12,484 nt of DNA from an uncultured Eubacteriaceae bacterium (GTDB lineage: Bacteria > Bacillota > Clostridia > Lachnospirales > Lachnospiraceae). Positions 1-7,401 of the stretch are shown here, piece by piece; position 1 is the first letter of the stretch; each line of letters begins with the position of its first letter. Below the pieces are notes generated by a model, which worked only from the letters and a program-made list of their open reading frames with translations, had not been told where the DNA came from and made no database searches. The position numbers and the translations under genes are program-made. The stretch covers positions 1-12,484 of the forward strand of contig CAMEUH010000054.1 in NCBI GenBank assembly GCA_945938055.1, given 5' to 3'.

Positions 1-376
1 GAAGTAATCCGCGATAAGTATAATCTGGTGTAATCCGGTTATTGCCGGAATTCCTGCAGTATTCAAAACATTCAAACAGTTTCTCCTGTCCTTCTTTCTC
101 AAAAAAATGATTGGAAATGTAAATGATAATCCGTTCATAAGGCATACAAAAAGAAACGGCAGGTCTGTGAATGTCTCCGGCCCTTACCAGTACAACATCA
201 CCGGGATTGAGTGAATAATATTTTCCTTCAATATAATAATTTACACTTCCATTCAGAAAGATAAGAATTTTATGGAAATCATGATAGTGTAACTCGTATT
301 CCCGTTCCTTTGTGTCATTTAAATAGAAAATCCTCAGATCTTCATTTAAATATCCTTTTTTCTCGAATTGCTCCAT
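1..376 (-). CDS. AraC-family transcriptional regulator, N-terminal cupin part (truncated by window edge)
   Basis: The frame is open from an ATG at 376 leftward off the window edge, giving 125 codons. The visible protein begins MEQFEKKGYLNEDLRIFYL and contains a cupin-like sensing domain: ELHYHDFHKILIFLNGSV, then YYIEGKYYSLNPGDVVLV, then RAGDIHRP. The clustered histidines and the GDVVLVRAGDIHRP turn are typical of the AraC_binding domain of AraC/XylS regulators, which bind a small ligand and control transcription through a C-terminal pair of helix-turn-helix motifs. That DNA-binding part would lie beyond base 1 and is not seen. AGGAGG (394-389) lies 12 bases before the ATG. A second ATG at 384 is closer to it but out of frame and opens only a 12-codon ORF. 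The gene diverges from the dapF-like gene, so it may regulate that gene; this is inference. Confidence 0.82.
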   Translation of the reverse strand, partial: MEQFEKKGYLNEDLRIFYLNDTKEREYELHYHDFHKILIFLNGSVNYYIEGKYYSLNPGDVVLVRAGDIHRPAVSFCMPYERIIIYISNHFFEKEGQEKLFECFEYCRNSGNNRITPDYTYRGLL

Positions 377-423
377 AAAACCATAAAACCTCCTGCAAGT
401 AATAAAAAGCATTTTATGAAAGA

Positions 424-452
424 ATTATAACATAATATTGATATTTATTCAA
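424..452 (-). promoter_or_regulatory. Promoter of the AraC-type regulator
   Basis: On the minus strand, TTGAAT (452-447) and TATAAT (429-424) are separated by exactly 17 bp. This would start transcription about 40 bases before the ATG at 376. It lies back to back with the promoter region of the dapF-like gene. Confidence 0.6.
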
Positions 453-464
453 AAAAATGTTTTG

Positions 465-470
465 TATAAT
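465..470 (+). promoter_or_regulatory. -10 box for the dapF-like gene, weak -35
   Basis: A perfect TATAAT lies 45 bases before the start codon. No good -35 hexamer is found 16-18 bp upstream (candidates are ATTTAT or TATTTA). A good -10 with a poor -35, next to a divergent AraC-type gene, would suit an activator-dependent promoter. A run of 27 purines (477-503) follows in the leader. Confidence 0.45.
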
Positions 471-514
471 AGGATTAAGAGAGAAGAAAAGAAGAAGAAA
501 GGGTGGGATATTTT

Positions 515-1351
515 ATGAGATTGGAGAAGTATCAGGGACTTGGAAATGATTATCTGGTGTTCGACAGCAGGAAAAATAAAGAAACCATGAATGCAGGTAT
601 GGCAATGAAGCTGTGTGACCGGCATCTTGGATTTGGCGGGGATGGAATTCTGGAAGGAGACTGTGTGGAACAATCAGGAAGGCAAGGCACTGGTTTTCGG
701 CTAAGAATTTATAATCCGGACGGAAGTGAAGCAGAAAAGAGTGGAAATGGCGTGTGTATCTTTGCAAGATATTTAAAGGATGCAGGGTATGTGAACGGTG
801 ATGAAGTAACCATTCTTACGAAGGGTGGCCCGGTAACCGTAAAATATCTGGATGACATGGGCGATAAGATGGAAGTATTTATGGGACGGCTGAGTTTTGC
901 AAGCAGAGATATCGGTGTTATCGGAATCGGTGATACGGTCATTGATAAGACCGTTACATTTGGAAAGGAAGACATGCGCTGCACCTGTGTGTCGGTTGGC
1001 AATCCGCACTGTGTCATCCTTCTGGATGAGGTTTCGAAAGAAAGAGTATGCCGGATTGCAAAACACACGGAATATGCAAAATGCTTTCAAAATGGTGTGA
1101 ATACCCAGATTGTAAAGATTCTGGACCGTAATAACATTCAGATTGAAATATTTGAACGGGGTGCAGGATATACCCTGTCTTCAGGTACGGGAGGCTGTGC
1201 TGCTGCAGGAGCAATGTACCGGATAGGACTGGTGGATTCGGACGTAAATGTTCACATGCCGGGAGGAACATTAAGAATTCATGTAACAAAGGATTTGGAT
1301 GTGTACATGACAGGGACAGTTGAGAAAATCGGAAGTGTCCTTGTGGATTAA
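515..1351 (+). CDS. dapF: Diaminopimelate epimerase-like protein (DapF family) with both catalytic Cys replaced by Ser
   Basis: The protein has 278 residues, the normal DapF length, and the two-lobed DapF pattern. It opens MRLEKYQGLGNDYLVFD. It also has DGSEAEKSGNG (about 69-79), GNPHCVI, and ERGAGYTLSSGTGGCAAA (from 214). DapF interconverts LL- and meso-diaminopimelate for lysine and peptidoglycan synthesis, using two cysteines in AE(M)CGNG and (A)CGTG. Here these positions are Ser76 and Ser223, and the usual Glu of the GET triplet is Tyr219. The fold and substrate-pocket motifs are kept, but the two-base chemistry must differ or be weak. I recall similar serine versions annotated as DapF in other clostridia, so this looks like a subfamily rather than a broken gene. 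The ATG at 515 is preferred over the GTG at 503 because AAAGGGTGG precedes it and the protein then begins where DapF normally does. True diaminopimelate epimerase activity is uncertain. Confidence 0.85.
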   Translation: MRLEKYQGLGNDYLVFDSRKNKETMNAGMAMKLCDRHLGFGGDGILEGDCVEQSGRQGTGFRLRIYNPDGSEAEKSGNGVCIFARYLKDAGYVNGDEVTILTKGGPVTVKYLDDMGDKMEVFMGRLSFASRDIGVIGIGDTVIDKTVTFGKEDMRCTCVSVGNPHCVILLDEVSKERVCRIAKHTEYAKCFQNGVNTQIVKILDRNNIQIEIFERGAGYTLSSGTGGCAAAGAMYRIGLVDSDVNVHMPGGTLRIHVTKDLDVYMTGTVEKIGSVLVD

Positions 1352-1361
1352 AAAATAACCC

Positions 1362-1390
1362 TTGAAAAAGTAGGCTTTTCCAGTTACAAT
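1362..1390 (+). promoter_or_regulatory. Promoter of glycyl-tRNA synthetase
   Basis: TTGAAA (1362-1367) and TACAAT (1385-1390) are 17 bp apart, just after the stop of the dapF-like gene. The implied leader is only about 30 bases, so no T-box riboswitch fits before glyS. Confidence 0.6.
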
Positions 1391-1429
1391 ATAATGTAAA
1401 ATATTATGAGCAATGAGAGGTTTGTACTT

Positions 1430-2818
1430 ATGGAAAAGACAATGGATAAGATTGTTGCATTAGCGAAATCAAGAGGTTTTGTATATCCGGGTTCTGAAAT
1501 TTATGGTGGTCTTGCAAATACCTGGGACTATGGTAATCTGGGTGTCGAACTTAAAAATAATGTAAAAAAGGCATGGTGGCAGAAGTTTGTACAGGAAAGC
1601 CCGTATAACGTGGGCGTGGACTGTGCAATCCTCATGAATCCACAGACATGGGTGGCCTCCGGTCACTTAGGAGGATTTGCAGACCCATTAATGGACTGTA
1701 AGAGCTGTAAGGAAAGATTCCGTGCCGACAAACTGATTGAAGACTGGTGCGGTGAAAATCATTTTGAAGTAGAGGAAGCGGTGGATGCATGGTCCAATGA
1801 ACAGATGGAAGGATTTATTAAGGAGCATGAAATCTGCTGCCCTTCCTGTGGCAAGAAGGATTTTACGGAAATCAGACAGTTTAACCTGATGTTTAAGACA
1901 TTCCAGGGCGTTACTGAAGATGCCAAGAATACCGTTTACTTAAGACCGGAAACGGCACAGGGTATTTTCGTAAACTTTAAGAATGTTCAGAGAACTTCCC
2001 GTAAGAAGGTTCCGTTTGGTATCGGACAGATTGGTAAGTCTTTCCGTAATGAGATTACACCGGGTAACTTTACGTTTCGTACAAGAGAATTTGAGCAGAT
2101 GGAACTGGAGTTCTTCTGTAAGCCGGGAACAGACCTTGAGTGGTTCCGGTACTGGAGAGAATTCTGTATTAACTGGTTAAAGAGCCTGGGTATCAAGGAT
2201 GAAGAAATGCGGGCAAGAGACCATTCACCGGAAGAGTTATGTTTCTACAGCAAGGGAACAACGGATATCGAATTCTTATTCCCATTTGGCTGGGGTGAAT
2301 TATGGGGAATTGCAGACAGAACGGATTATGATCTGACACAGCATCAGACGGTATCCGGTGAAGATATGTCTTATTTTGATGACGAGACCAAGGAAAAATA
2401 TGTGCCATATGTTATTGAACCGTCTCTTGGTGCAGACCGTGTTACACTGGCATTCCTTTGTTCTGCATATGATGAAGAGGAGATTGCAGAAGGTGACGTA
2501 AGAACCGTCTTACATTTCCATCCGGCAATTGCACCGGTTAAGATTGGTGTGCTTCCGCTTTCCAAGAAGTTATCCGAAGGTGCTGAAAAGATTTATGCAG
2601 AGCTTTCCAAGAAGTACAACTGTGAATTTGATGACAGGGGCAATATCGGTAAGAGATACAGAAGACAGGATGAAATCGGTACTCCGTTCTGTGTTACCTA
2701 CGATTTTGAATCCGAAGAGGATGGTGCTGTTACCGTGCGTGACAGGGATACCATGCAGCAGGAGAGAATTAAGATTGAAGATTTAAAGGCTTATTTTGAG
2801 GATAAGTTTACATTTTAA
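1430..2818 (+). CDS. glyS: Glycine--tRNA ligase (alpha2 class II type)
   Basis: This gene encodes 462 residues that charge tRNA(Gly) with glycine in the cytoplasm. The N-terminus is highly characteristic: MEKTMDKIVALAKSRGF, then YPGSEIYGGLANTWDYGNLG. Other recognisable parts are the cysteine pairs CKSC and CCPSC of a zinc-binding insertion, and YLRPETAQGIFVNFKN. Class II motif 2 lies in FRNEITPGNFTFRTREFEQ and motif 3 in VIEPSLGADRVTLAFL. The C-terminal anticodon-binding domain starts near HPAIAPVKIGVLPLS. This is the single-chain bacterial/archaeal-type enzyme, not the alpha2beta2 type, and the length is normal. The ATG at 1430 is chosen because GAGAGG (1415-1420) lies nine bases before it and homologues begin there. 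The earlier in-frame ATG at 1406 has no ribosome binding site and lies almost at the expected transcription start. It appears to be transcribed alone. Confidence 0.96.
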   Translation: MEKTMDKIVALAKSRGFVYPGSEIYGGLANTWDYGNLGVELKNNVKKAWWQKFVQESPYNVGVDCAILMNPQTWVASGHLGGFADPLMDCKSCKERFRADKLIEDWCGENHFEVEEAVDAWSNEQMEGFIKEHEICCPSCGKKDFTEIRQFNLMFKTFQGVTEDAKNTVYLRPETAQGIFVNFKNVQRTSRKKVPFGIGQIGKSFRNEITPGNFTFRTREFEQMELEFFCKPGTDLEWFRYWREFCINWLKSLGIKDEEMRARDHSPEELCFYSKGTTDIEFLFPFGWGELWGIADRTDYDLTQHQTVSGEDMSYFDDETKEKYVPYVIEPSLGADRVTLAFLCSAYDEEEIAEGDVRTVLHFHPAIAPVKIGVLPLSKKLSEGAEKIYAELSKKYNCEFDDRGNIGKRYRRQDEIGTPFCVTYDFESEEDGAVTVRDRDTMQQERIKIEDLKAYFEDKFTF

Positions 2819-2835
2819 AATCACGTGGTAGTGGC

Positions 2836-2914
2836 AAATCACACCCCGTAAGATGTGCGCTGCCCATTGACATGGAATTGTCTTGGACAGCGGTCGTTTT
2901 GCGGGGTGTGAATT
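2836..2914. repeat. 79-nt extended imperfect palindrome (possible structured RNA or palindromic repeat)
   Basis: The outer arms CACACCCCG (2840-2848) and CGGGGTGTG (2902-2910) pair perfectly and extend inward with A-T and wobble pairs to about 2855/2895. Inside, CGCTG (2858-2862) pairs with CAGCG (2888-2892), CCA (2864-2866) with TGG (2884-2886), and GACA (2869-2872) with TGTC (2879-2882). That leaves a six-base loop at 2873-2878. No T-run follows, so it is not an ordinary terminator. It may be a small RNA, a processing site or a dispersed palindromic element. Confidence 0.6.
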
Positions 2915-2995
2915 GTTGTGGGGATTTGGTTTGTAAAGAGTGTTCTGACAGGTCTGGATTTGTAAGGTTGATTGTGGTTGGGAGTGTGAAACGGG

Positions 2996-4189
2996 ATGAT
3001 TTGTGAAAAGTGTGGAACAGAGTTTGAGGGACGTGATTGCCCGAATTGTGGCGCACTGGCTATTTTTGTAAAGGAGAATGAATATCAGGAACGAAAGCAG
3101 GAGTGGGAGGAAGAAAATACTCCAAAGGAAGAGACTGCAAAGAAGTTTGCTTTTCCTGAGATTCATGTGAATCCGGTTGTAGTGCGCAGATGCGTTGTGG
3201 CAGTTGTGGCACTTTGCGTGCTGGTGGCAGTCATTGCAGGAGCCGGAAGCCTTATCAGGGGATTTTTAAAGCAGGAGCAGTATCTTCTTGTAATGGATAA
3301 TGGAACGATTATGAATTCAGATGGCAGGGGATTCGAAGTATTTTCGGTTGACAAGGCTGTCTTTTCCAGAGATGGTAGTTATGTATATGCAATGAAGTTT
3401 TTAACGGATGGAATACCGGGAGAGGTGCTTAATACCTGTGTCAGTCCATCAGGAGCGTATGTGTCGGTTATTTCCATGGAAGTATCAGAGAGTGCTGATG
3501 AGGCTACATATTCTCTATATCTGGTAAAAAACGAAACAGATGCGGTCCCGGAACTGATTCAGACAGGGAATTGTGAACTTCGGATCGTAGAAGTTGGTAA
3601 TTCCGGAGCAGTTTATTATGAGGAAGCGGAAATCGGAGCATATGAGGTGGTGTTAAAGACCTTTCTTTACCGGTATCAGGATGGAAAAAAAAGGTTGATG
3701 GCAGAAGATGTCCAGCAGTATGTTTCCTGTGAAAAGGAAGATGAATTTATTTATTATGACCGGGACATGCAGGCTTACCGATATTCACAGGGCAGGGTAG
3801 TCATACTAAATGAGGGAAAATGCGGATATGAATATATTCTCACATCGCAAGGAGATATCTATTATCTGACACCGGACGGCAATCTGTACCGGGAAGGGCA
3901 AAAAGGTTCACTTGACCAGAATGTAACCACGGGAACCCTGAGGGCAGTAGCGAATTCCTCCAAGGTGTCCTATGTGAAGAATGGTTCCCTGTATTGTTAT
4001 GAAGACAGAATGAAAGCACCGGTTGAACTGATATCCGGGTATGATTCCGGTGAGAGTACCGTAAGGATTCTGGAACGGCATGGGAAACTTTATTATTCTT
4101 ATGGCGGAATCCTGTATGAAAAGAATTCTTCCGGAAAGGAATTGTCGCAAAAGGAAGGAATTCAGAATGTGTATTTCCAGAAGCGGTAA
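2996..4189 (+). CDS. Zinc-ribbon, single-pass membrane protein of unknown function
   Basis: The product has 397 residues and I do not recognise it as a named family. Residues 2-20 form a short zinc ribbon: ICEKCGTEF followed by CPNCGA, two CxxC knuckles. A charged Glu/Lys-rich linker follows (about 28-50), then one membrane helix (about 61-85, VVVRRCVVAVVALCVLVAVI). The remaining roughly 310 residues should lie outside the membrane. They carry repeated short segments such as YLLVMDNGTIMNSDGRG, GDIYYLTPDGNLYREG and GKLYYSYGGILYE, which resemble blades of a beta-propeller. This layout (cytoplasmic zinc ribbon, one helix, extracellular beta domain) is common among clostridial envelope-associated proteins; a sensing or stress role would be speculation. 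The ATG at 2996 has a GGGAG about 11 bases upstream. The gene ends directly at a strong terminator and seems monocistronic. Confidence 0.8.
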   Translation: MICEKCGTEFEGRDCPNCGALAIFVKENEYQERKQEWEEENTPKEETAKKFAFPEIHVNPVVVRRCVVAVVALCVLVAVIAGAGSLIRGFLKQEQYLLVMDNGTIMNSDGRGFEVFSVDKAVFSRDGSYVYAMKFLTDGIPGEVLNTCVSPSGAYVSVISMEVSESADEATYSLYLVKNETDAVPELIQTGNCELRIVEVGNSGAVYYEEAEIGAYEVVLKTFLYRYQDGKKRLMAEDVQQYVSCEKEDEFIYYDRDMQAYRYSQGRVVILNEGKCGYEYILTSQGDIYYLTPDGNLYREGQKGSLDQNVTTGTLRAVANSSKVSYVKNGSLYCYEDRMKAPVELISGYDSGESTVRILERHGKLYYSYGGILYEKNSSGKELSQKEGIQNVYFQKR

Positions 4190-4234
4190 AAATAAAGCAT
4201 GTAAGTTTCTTAGAAACCTGCATGCTTTATTTTT
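4188..4234 (+). terminator. Strong Rho-independent terminator after the zinc-ribbon gene
   Basis: A 14-bp perfect stem pairs 4188-4201 with 4221-4234 (arms contain AAAGCATG and CATGCTTT). An inner stem GTTTC (4205-4209) / GAAAC (4213-4217) closes on a TTA loop. The 3' arm ends in TTTTT. The A-run at the 5' end would let it work in both directions. Confidence 0.88.
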
Positions 4235-4318
4235 GATTTGCTATAGTTATTTTTAGGATTTATTTATGTGAGTATCATATCATTTGAAGTATCATTTGTA
4301 AAATATTTGTTAAGTTGG

Positions 4319-4345
4319 ATTATCATACCTTAAAAGTATGATAAT
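4319..4345. promoter_or_regulatory. Palindrome, 10-bp arms
   Basis: ATTATCATAC (4319-4328) and GTATGATAAT (4336-4345) are perfect inverted repeats around CTTAAAA. No T-run follows, so an operator is likelier than a terminator. A possible promoter, TTGGAT (4315-4320) plus TATGAT (4337-4342), overlaps it. Confidence 0.5.
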
Positions 4346-4351
4346 AAACTT

Positions 4352-4368
4352 TTGTATATTATATACAA
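4352..4368. promoter_or_regulatory. 17-bp perfect palindrome, GntR-like operator candidate
   Basis: TTGTATAT, one central T, then ATATACAA. Dyads of the form TTGTATA...TATACAA are the kind bound by GntR-type repressors. No regulator gene of that family lies in the window, so the assignment is tentative. Confidence 0.45.
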
Positions 4369-4444
4369 TTCTGAATATATTAAATGGTAGAAGCTGGAAG
4401 AAATTTGATATTTTTTTCACATTTTCACAATAAATTAGAGAAAA

Positions 4445-4471
4445 CGTTTTTGCATCTAAAGATGTAAAACG
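4445..4471 (+). other. Hairpin upstream of ppdK
   Basis: CGTTTT (4445-4450) pairs with AAAACG (4466-4471), and CATC (4453-4456) with GATG (4461-4464), around a TAAA loop. A weaker AAAAT/ATTTT hairpin follows directly at about 4476-4489. The role is unknown. Confidence 0.4.
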
Positions 4472-4496
4472 CTTGAAAATAAGGATTTTTCGGCCT

Positions 4497-4510
4497 TGAA
4501 AGTGCTTTCA
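4497..4510. promoter_or_regulatory. cre-like (CcpA) site
   Basis: TGAAAGTGCTTTCA differs at one centre base from the ideal palindromic catabolite-response element TGAAAGCGCTTTCA. It lies about 45 bp upstream of the ppdK -35 region, a suitable place for CcpA to act on a gene of central carbon metabolism. CcpA itself is not in the window. Confidence 0.5.
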
Positions 4511-4554
4511 TCTTTTTGAATAAAACTTTGTATAAATTCACGTACAATTTTTAG

Positions 4555-4583
4555 TAGACGAAAGGAAAGGATATTGTTATAAT
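4555..4583 (+). promoter_or_regulatory. Promoter of ppdK
   Basis: TAGACG (4555-4560) and TATAAT (4578-4583) are 17 bp apart. The leader to the ATG at 4637 would be about 47 bases. Confidence 0.6.
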
Positions 4584-4636
4584 ATTAACGAAATAAAGAG
4601 CTCGGATATTAATAAAATTTTTGGAGGTATATTCAA

Positions 4637-7267
4637 ATGGCAAAATGGGTGTATTTATTTAAAGAAGGAAATGCATCAATGAGAAATCTTCTTGGTGGAA
4701 AGGGTTGTAACCTGGCAGAAATGACCGGACTTGGAATGCCGATTCCACAGGGCTTCACGGTAACAACGGAGGCTTGTACGGATTATTACAATGACTGTAA
4801 GCAGATGTCTTGAGAAATCAAGACACAGATTTTTGATGCGCTGTCATGGCTGGAGAAGGAGAACGGCAAGAAGTTTGGGGATACCAATGACCCGCTTTTA
4901 GTTTCTGTCCGTTCCGGAGCAAGAGCATCAATGCCAGGCATGATGGATACCATTTTGAATCTTGGTTTAAATGACGTGGCAGTGGAAGGATTTGCGGCAA
5001 AAACCGGCAATCCTAGATTTGCATATGATTCTTACAGAAGATTTATTCAGATGTATTCGGATGTTGTAATGGAAGTTCCGAAGTCTTACTTTGAGAAGAT
5101 CATCGACGAGATGAAGGAAGCAAAGGGTGCACAGTTTGATACAGATCTTACGGCAGAGGACTTAAAGGAACTGGCAGAGAAGTTTAAGACAGTTTATAAG
5201 GAAGCAATGAATGGTGAGGAATTCCCACAGGATCCGAAGGAACAGTTGATGGGTGCCGTTAAGGCAGTTTTCCGTTCATGGGATAATCCAAGAGCCATTG
5301 TTTACCGTAGAATGAACGATATTCCGGGTGACTGGGGTACTGCGGTAAATGTTCAGACCATGGTATTCGGTAACAAGGGGAATACATCCGGTACCGGTGT
5401 TGCATTTACAAGAAATCCATCCACCGGTGAAAAGGGTATCTTCGGTGAATATTTAATTAACGCTCAGGGCGAGGACGTAGTTGCCGGTGTTCGTACACCA
5501 CAGCCGATTACCCAGCTTGAGAAGGATTTACCGGAATGCTATGCACAGTTTATGGAACTTGCAATGAAGCTTGAAAATCATTTCCATGACATGCAGGACA
5601 TGGAATTTACCATTGAGGAAGGAAAGCTTTACTTCTTACAGACACGTAACGGTAAGAGAACAGCTCCGGCAGCTATTAAGATTGCCTGTGACCTTGTGGA
5701 TGAAGGACAGATTACGGAGGAGGAAGCAGTGCTTCGTATTGAAGCAAAGTCTCTGGATCAGCTTCTGCATCCGACCTTCGATGCAAAGGCATTAAAGGAA
5801 GGCGAAGTGATTGGTTCTGCACTTCCTGCATCTCCTGGTGCGGCTGCAGGTAAGGTATACTTTACGGCAGATGAAGCAAAGGCAGCCGGAAAGGGCGGAA
5901 GAGGCGAAAGAGTCATTCTTGTCCGTCTGGAGACATCACCGGAGGATATCGAGGGCATGCATGCTTCCCAGGGTATCTTAACTGTCCGTGGCGGTATGAC
6001 ATCACACGCAGCCGTAGTTGCACGTGGTATGGGAACCTGCTGTGTATCCGGATGCGGCGATATTAAGATTGATGAAGAAAATAAGACATTTGAACTTGGC
6101 GGATATACATTCCACGAAGGAGATTATATTTCACTGGATGGTTCTACCGGTAAGATTTACAAGGGCGACATTGCCACAAATGAAGCTGAAATTGGCGGAA
6201 ACTTTGGAAGAATCATGGCGTGGGCTGATAAATACAGAAAGCTTGGTGTAAGAACCAATGCAGATACACCGGTTGATACCAAGAAGGCAGTAGAACTTGG
6301 TGCAGAAGGTATCGGTCTTTGCCGTACAGAGCATATGTTCTTTGGTGAGGACAGAATTCCAAAGTTCAGAAGAATGATTCTTTCCGATACGGTTGAACAG
6401 AGAGAAGAAGCATTGAAGGCAATCGGTGAATTCCAGAAGGCAGACTTTAAGGCAATGTATGAGACATTGGAAGGAAGACCAATGACCGTAAGATATCTGG
6501 ATCCACCTCTTCATGAGTTCGTTCCAACCGAAGAAGAAGATATTAAGGCACTTGCTGATGACATGGGACTTACGGTTGCTGATGTTAAGGCAAAATGTGA
6601 TGCACTTCATGAATTTAATCCAATGATGGGACACAGAGGATGTCGTCTTGCCGTAACTTATCCGGAAATTGCAAGAATGCAGACAAGAGCCGTTATGGAA
6701 GCTGCCATTGAAGTATCACAGGAGAAGGGTTACGAAATTGTTCCGGAAATCATGATCCCGTTAGTTGGCGAAGTAAAGGAATTAAAATATGTGAAGGATG
6801 TTGTTGTTGAGACAGCAGAGGCTGTTAAGGCAGAAAAGAATTCTGACATGAAGTATCACATCGGTACCATGATTGAAATTCCAAGAGCTGCCCTTACGGC
6901 AGATAAGATTGCAGAAGAAGCAGAATTCTTCTCATTCGGTACCAATGACCTTACACAGATGACCTTCGGTTTCTCAAGAGATGATGCCGGAAAGTTCCTG
7001 GATTCCTACTATCAGGCAAAGATTTACGAATCCGACCCATTTGCAAGACTTGACCAGACCGGTGTCGGCCAGTTAGTGGAAATGGCAGTAGAGAAGGGTA
7101 GAAAGACCAGACCAGAGCTTAAGTGTGGTATCTGTGGCGAGCATGGCGGTGACCCAAGTTCCGTTGAGTTCTGCCACAAGGTAGGTCTCAACTACGTAAG
7201 CTGCTCACCATTCCGTGTGCCGATTGCAAGACTTGCGGCAGCACAGGCTGCAATCAACAATAAGTAA
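4637..7267 (+). pseudogene. ppdK: Pyruvate, phosphate dikinase, interrupted by one in-frame TGA at codon 59
   Basis: Pyruvate, phosphate dikinase interconverts pyruvate, ATP and phosphate with phosphoenolpyruvate, AMP and pyrophosphate. Read through the stop, the gene gives 876 residues, the usual clostridial length, starting MAKWVYLFKEGNASMRNLLG behind GGAGG (4623-4627). Lys22 and Arg92 of the nucleotide-binding domain, the phosphohistidine motif GGMTSHAAVVARG (His457) and the catalytic motif CGICGEHGGDP (Cys833) are all present. The only defect is TGA at 4811-4813; the frame is open on both sides. A start at the in-frame ATG 4931 (codon 99) would give a 778-residue protein lacking Lys22 and Arg92. 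It has only a weak ribosome binding site, so it is unlikely to be a working dikinase. TGA is a normal stop here, as it ends the histidine kinase gene. The gene is either recently inactivated, affected by a sequencing error, or read through; the rest shows no decay. Confidence 0.9.
4806..4825 (+). other. Perfect hairpin with GAAA loop containing the ppdK stop codon
   Basis: TGTCTTGA (4806-4813) and TCAAGACA (4818-4825) are perfect inverted repeats around a GAAA loop of the stable GNRA class. The premature TGA forms the last three bases of the left arm. No known recoding element has this layout. Confidence 0.7.
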
Positions 7268-7297
7268 ATTTTTTAGCTTGCTTTAATAAGAATTTAC

Positions 7298-7339
7298 ACT
7301 CCCCGTATCAGTGGAAGGACTGGTATGGGGAGTTTGTGT
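7298..7339 (+). terminator. Terminator-like hairpin after ppdK
   Basis: A 14-bp stem pairs 7298-7311 with 7320-7333: ACTCCCC/GGGGAGT is perfect, and the inner half has two wobble pairs. The loop is eight bases. The following tract is TTTGTGT, so it is a weaker terminator than the one at 4188. Confidence 0.68.
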
Positions 7340-7401
7340 AACAAATATTTCAGGCTACATCTGTAACGAGTGCCTTTGATACGTAAGAATGTGAGGTAAA
7401 A

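Larger units (their letters stand above)
4235..4636. other. Non-coding region upstream of ppdK, rich in regulatory-looking palindromes
   Basis: About 400 AT-rich bases without a credible ORF. In order it holds a repeated AGTATCAT (4271-4278 and 4288-4295), two palindromes (4319-4345 and 4352-4368) and a hairpin (4445-4471). After these come a cre-like site (4497-4510), the ppdK promoter (4555-4583) and the ribosome binding site GGAGG (4623-4627). The sites are entered separately below. Confidence 0.7.

Noticed and set aside
503..514. GTG start at 503 for the dapF-like gene
   Set aside because: It falls inside the likely ribosome binding site for ATG 515, and it would add residues not seen at DapF N-termini.
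1352..1429. T-box riboswitch or terminator before glyS
   Set aside because: The gap is only 78 bases with a promoter in it. The GAAAAG/CTTTTC pairing there is too weak for either.
4811..4850. Selenocysteine insertion at the ppdK TGA
   Set aside because: No SECIS-like hairpin lies at the right distance downstream. The hairpin present includes the TGA itself, and position 59 is not catalytic in this enzyme.
6131..6634. 167-codon minus-strand ORF inside ppdK
   Set aside because: It lies antisense to strongly conserved ppdK coding sequence and has no family resemblance or ribosome binding site.
4637..7267. Alternative genetic code reading TGA as an amino acid
   Set aside because: The histidine kinase gene ends normally at TGA overlapping the next start, and no other gene in the window has an internal TGA.
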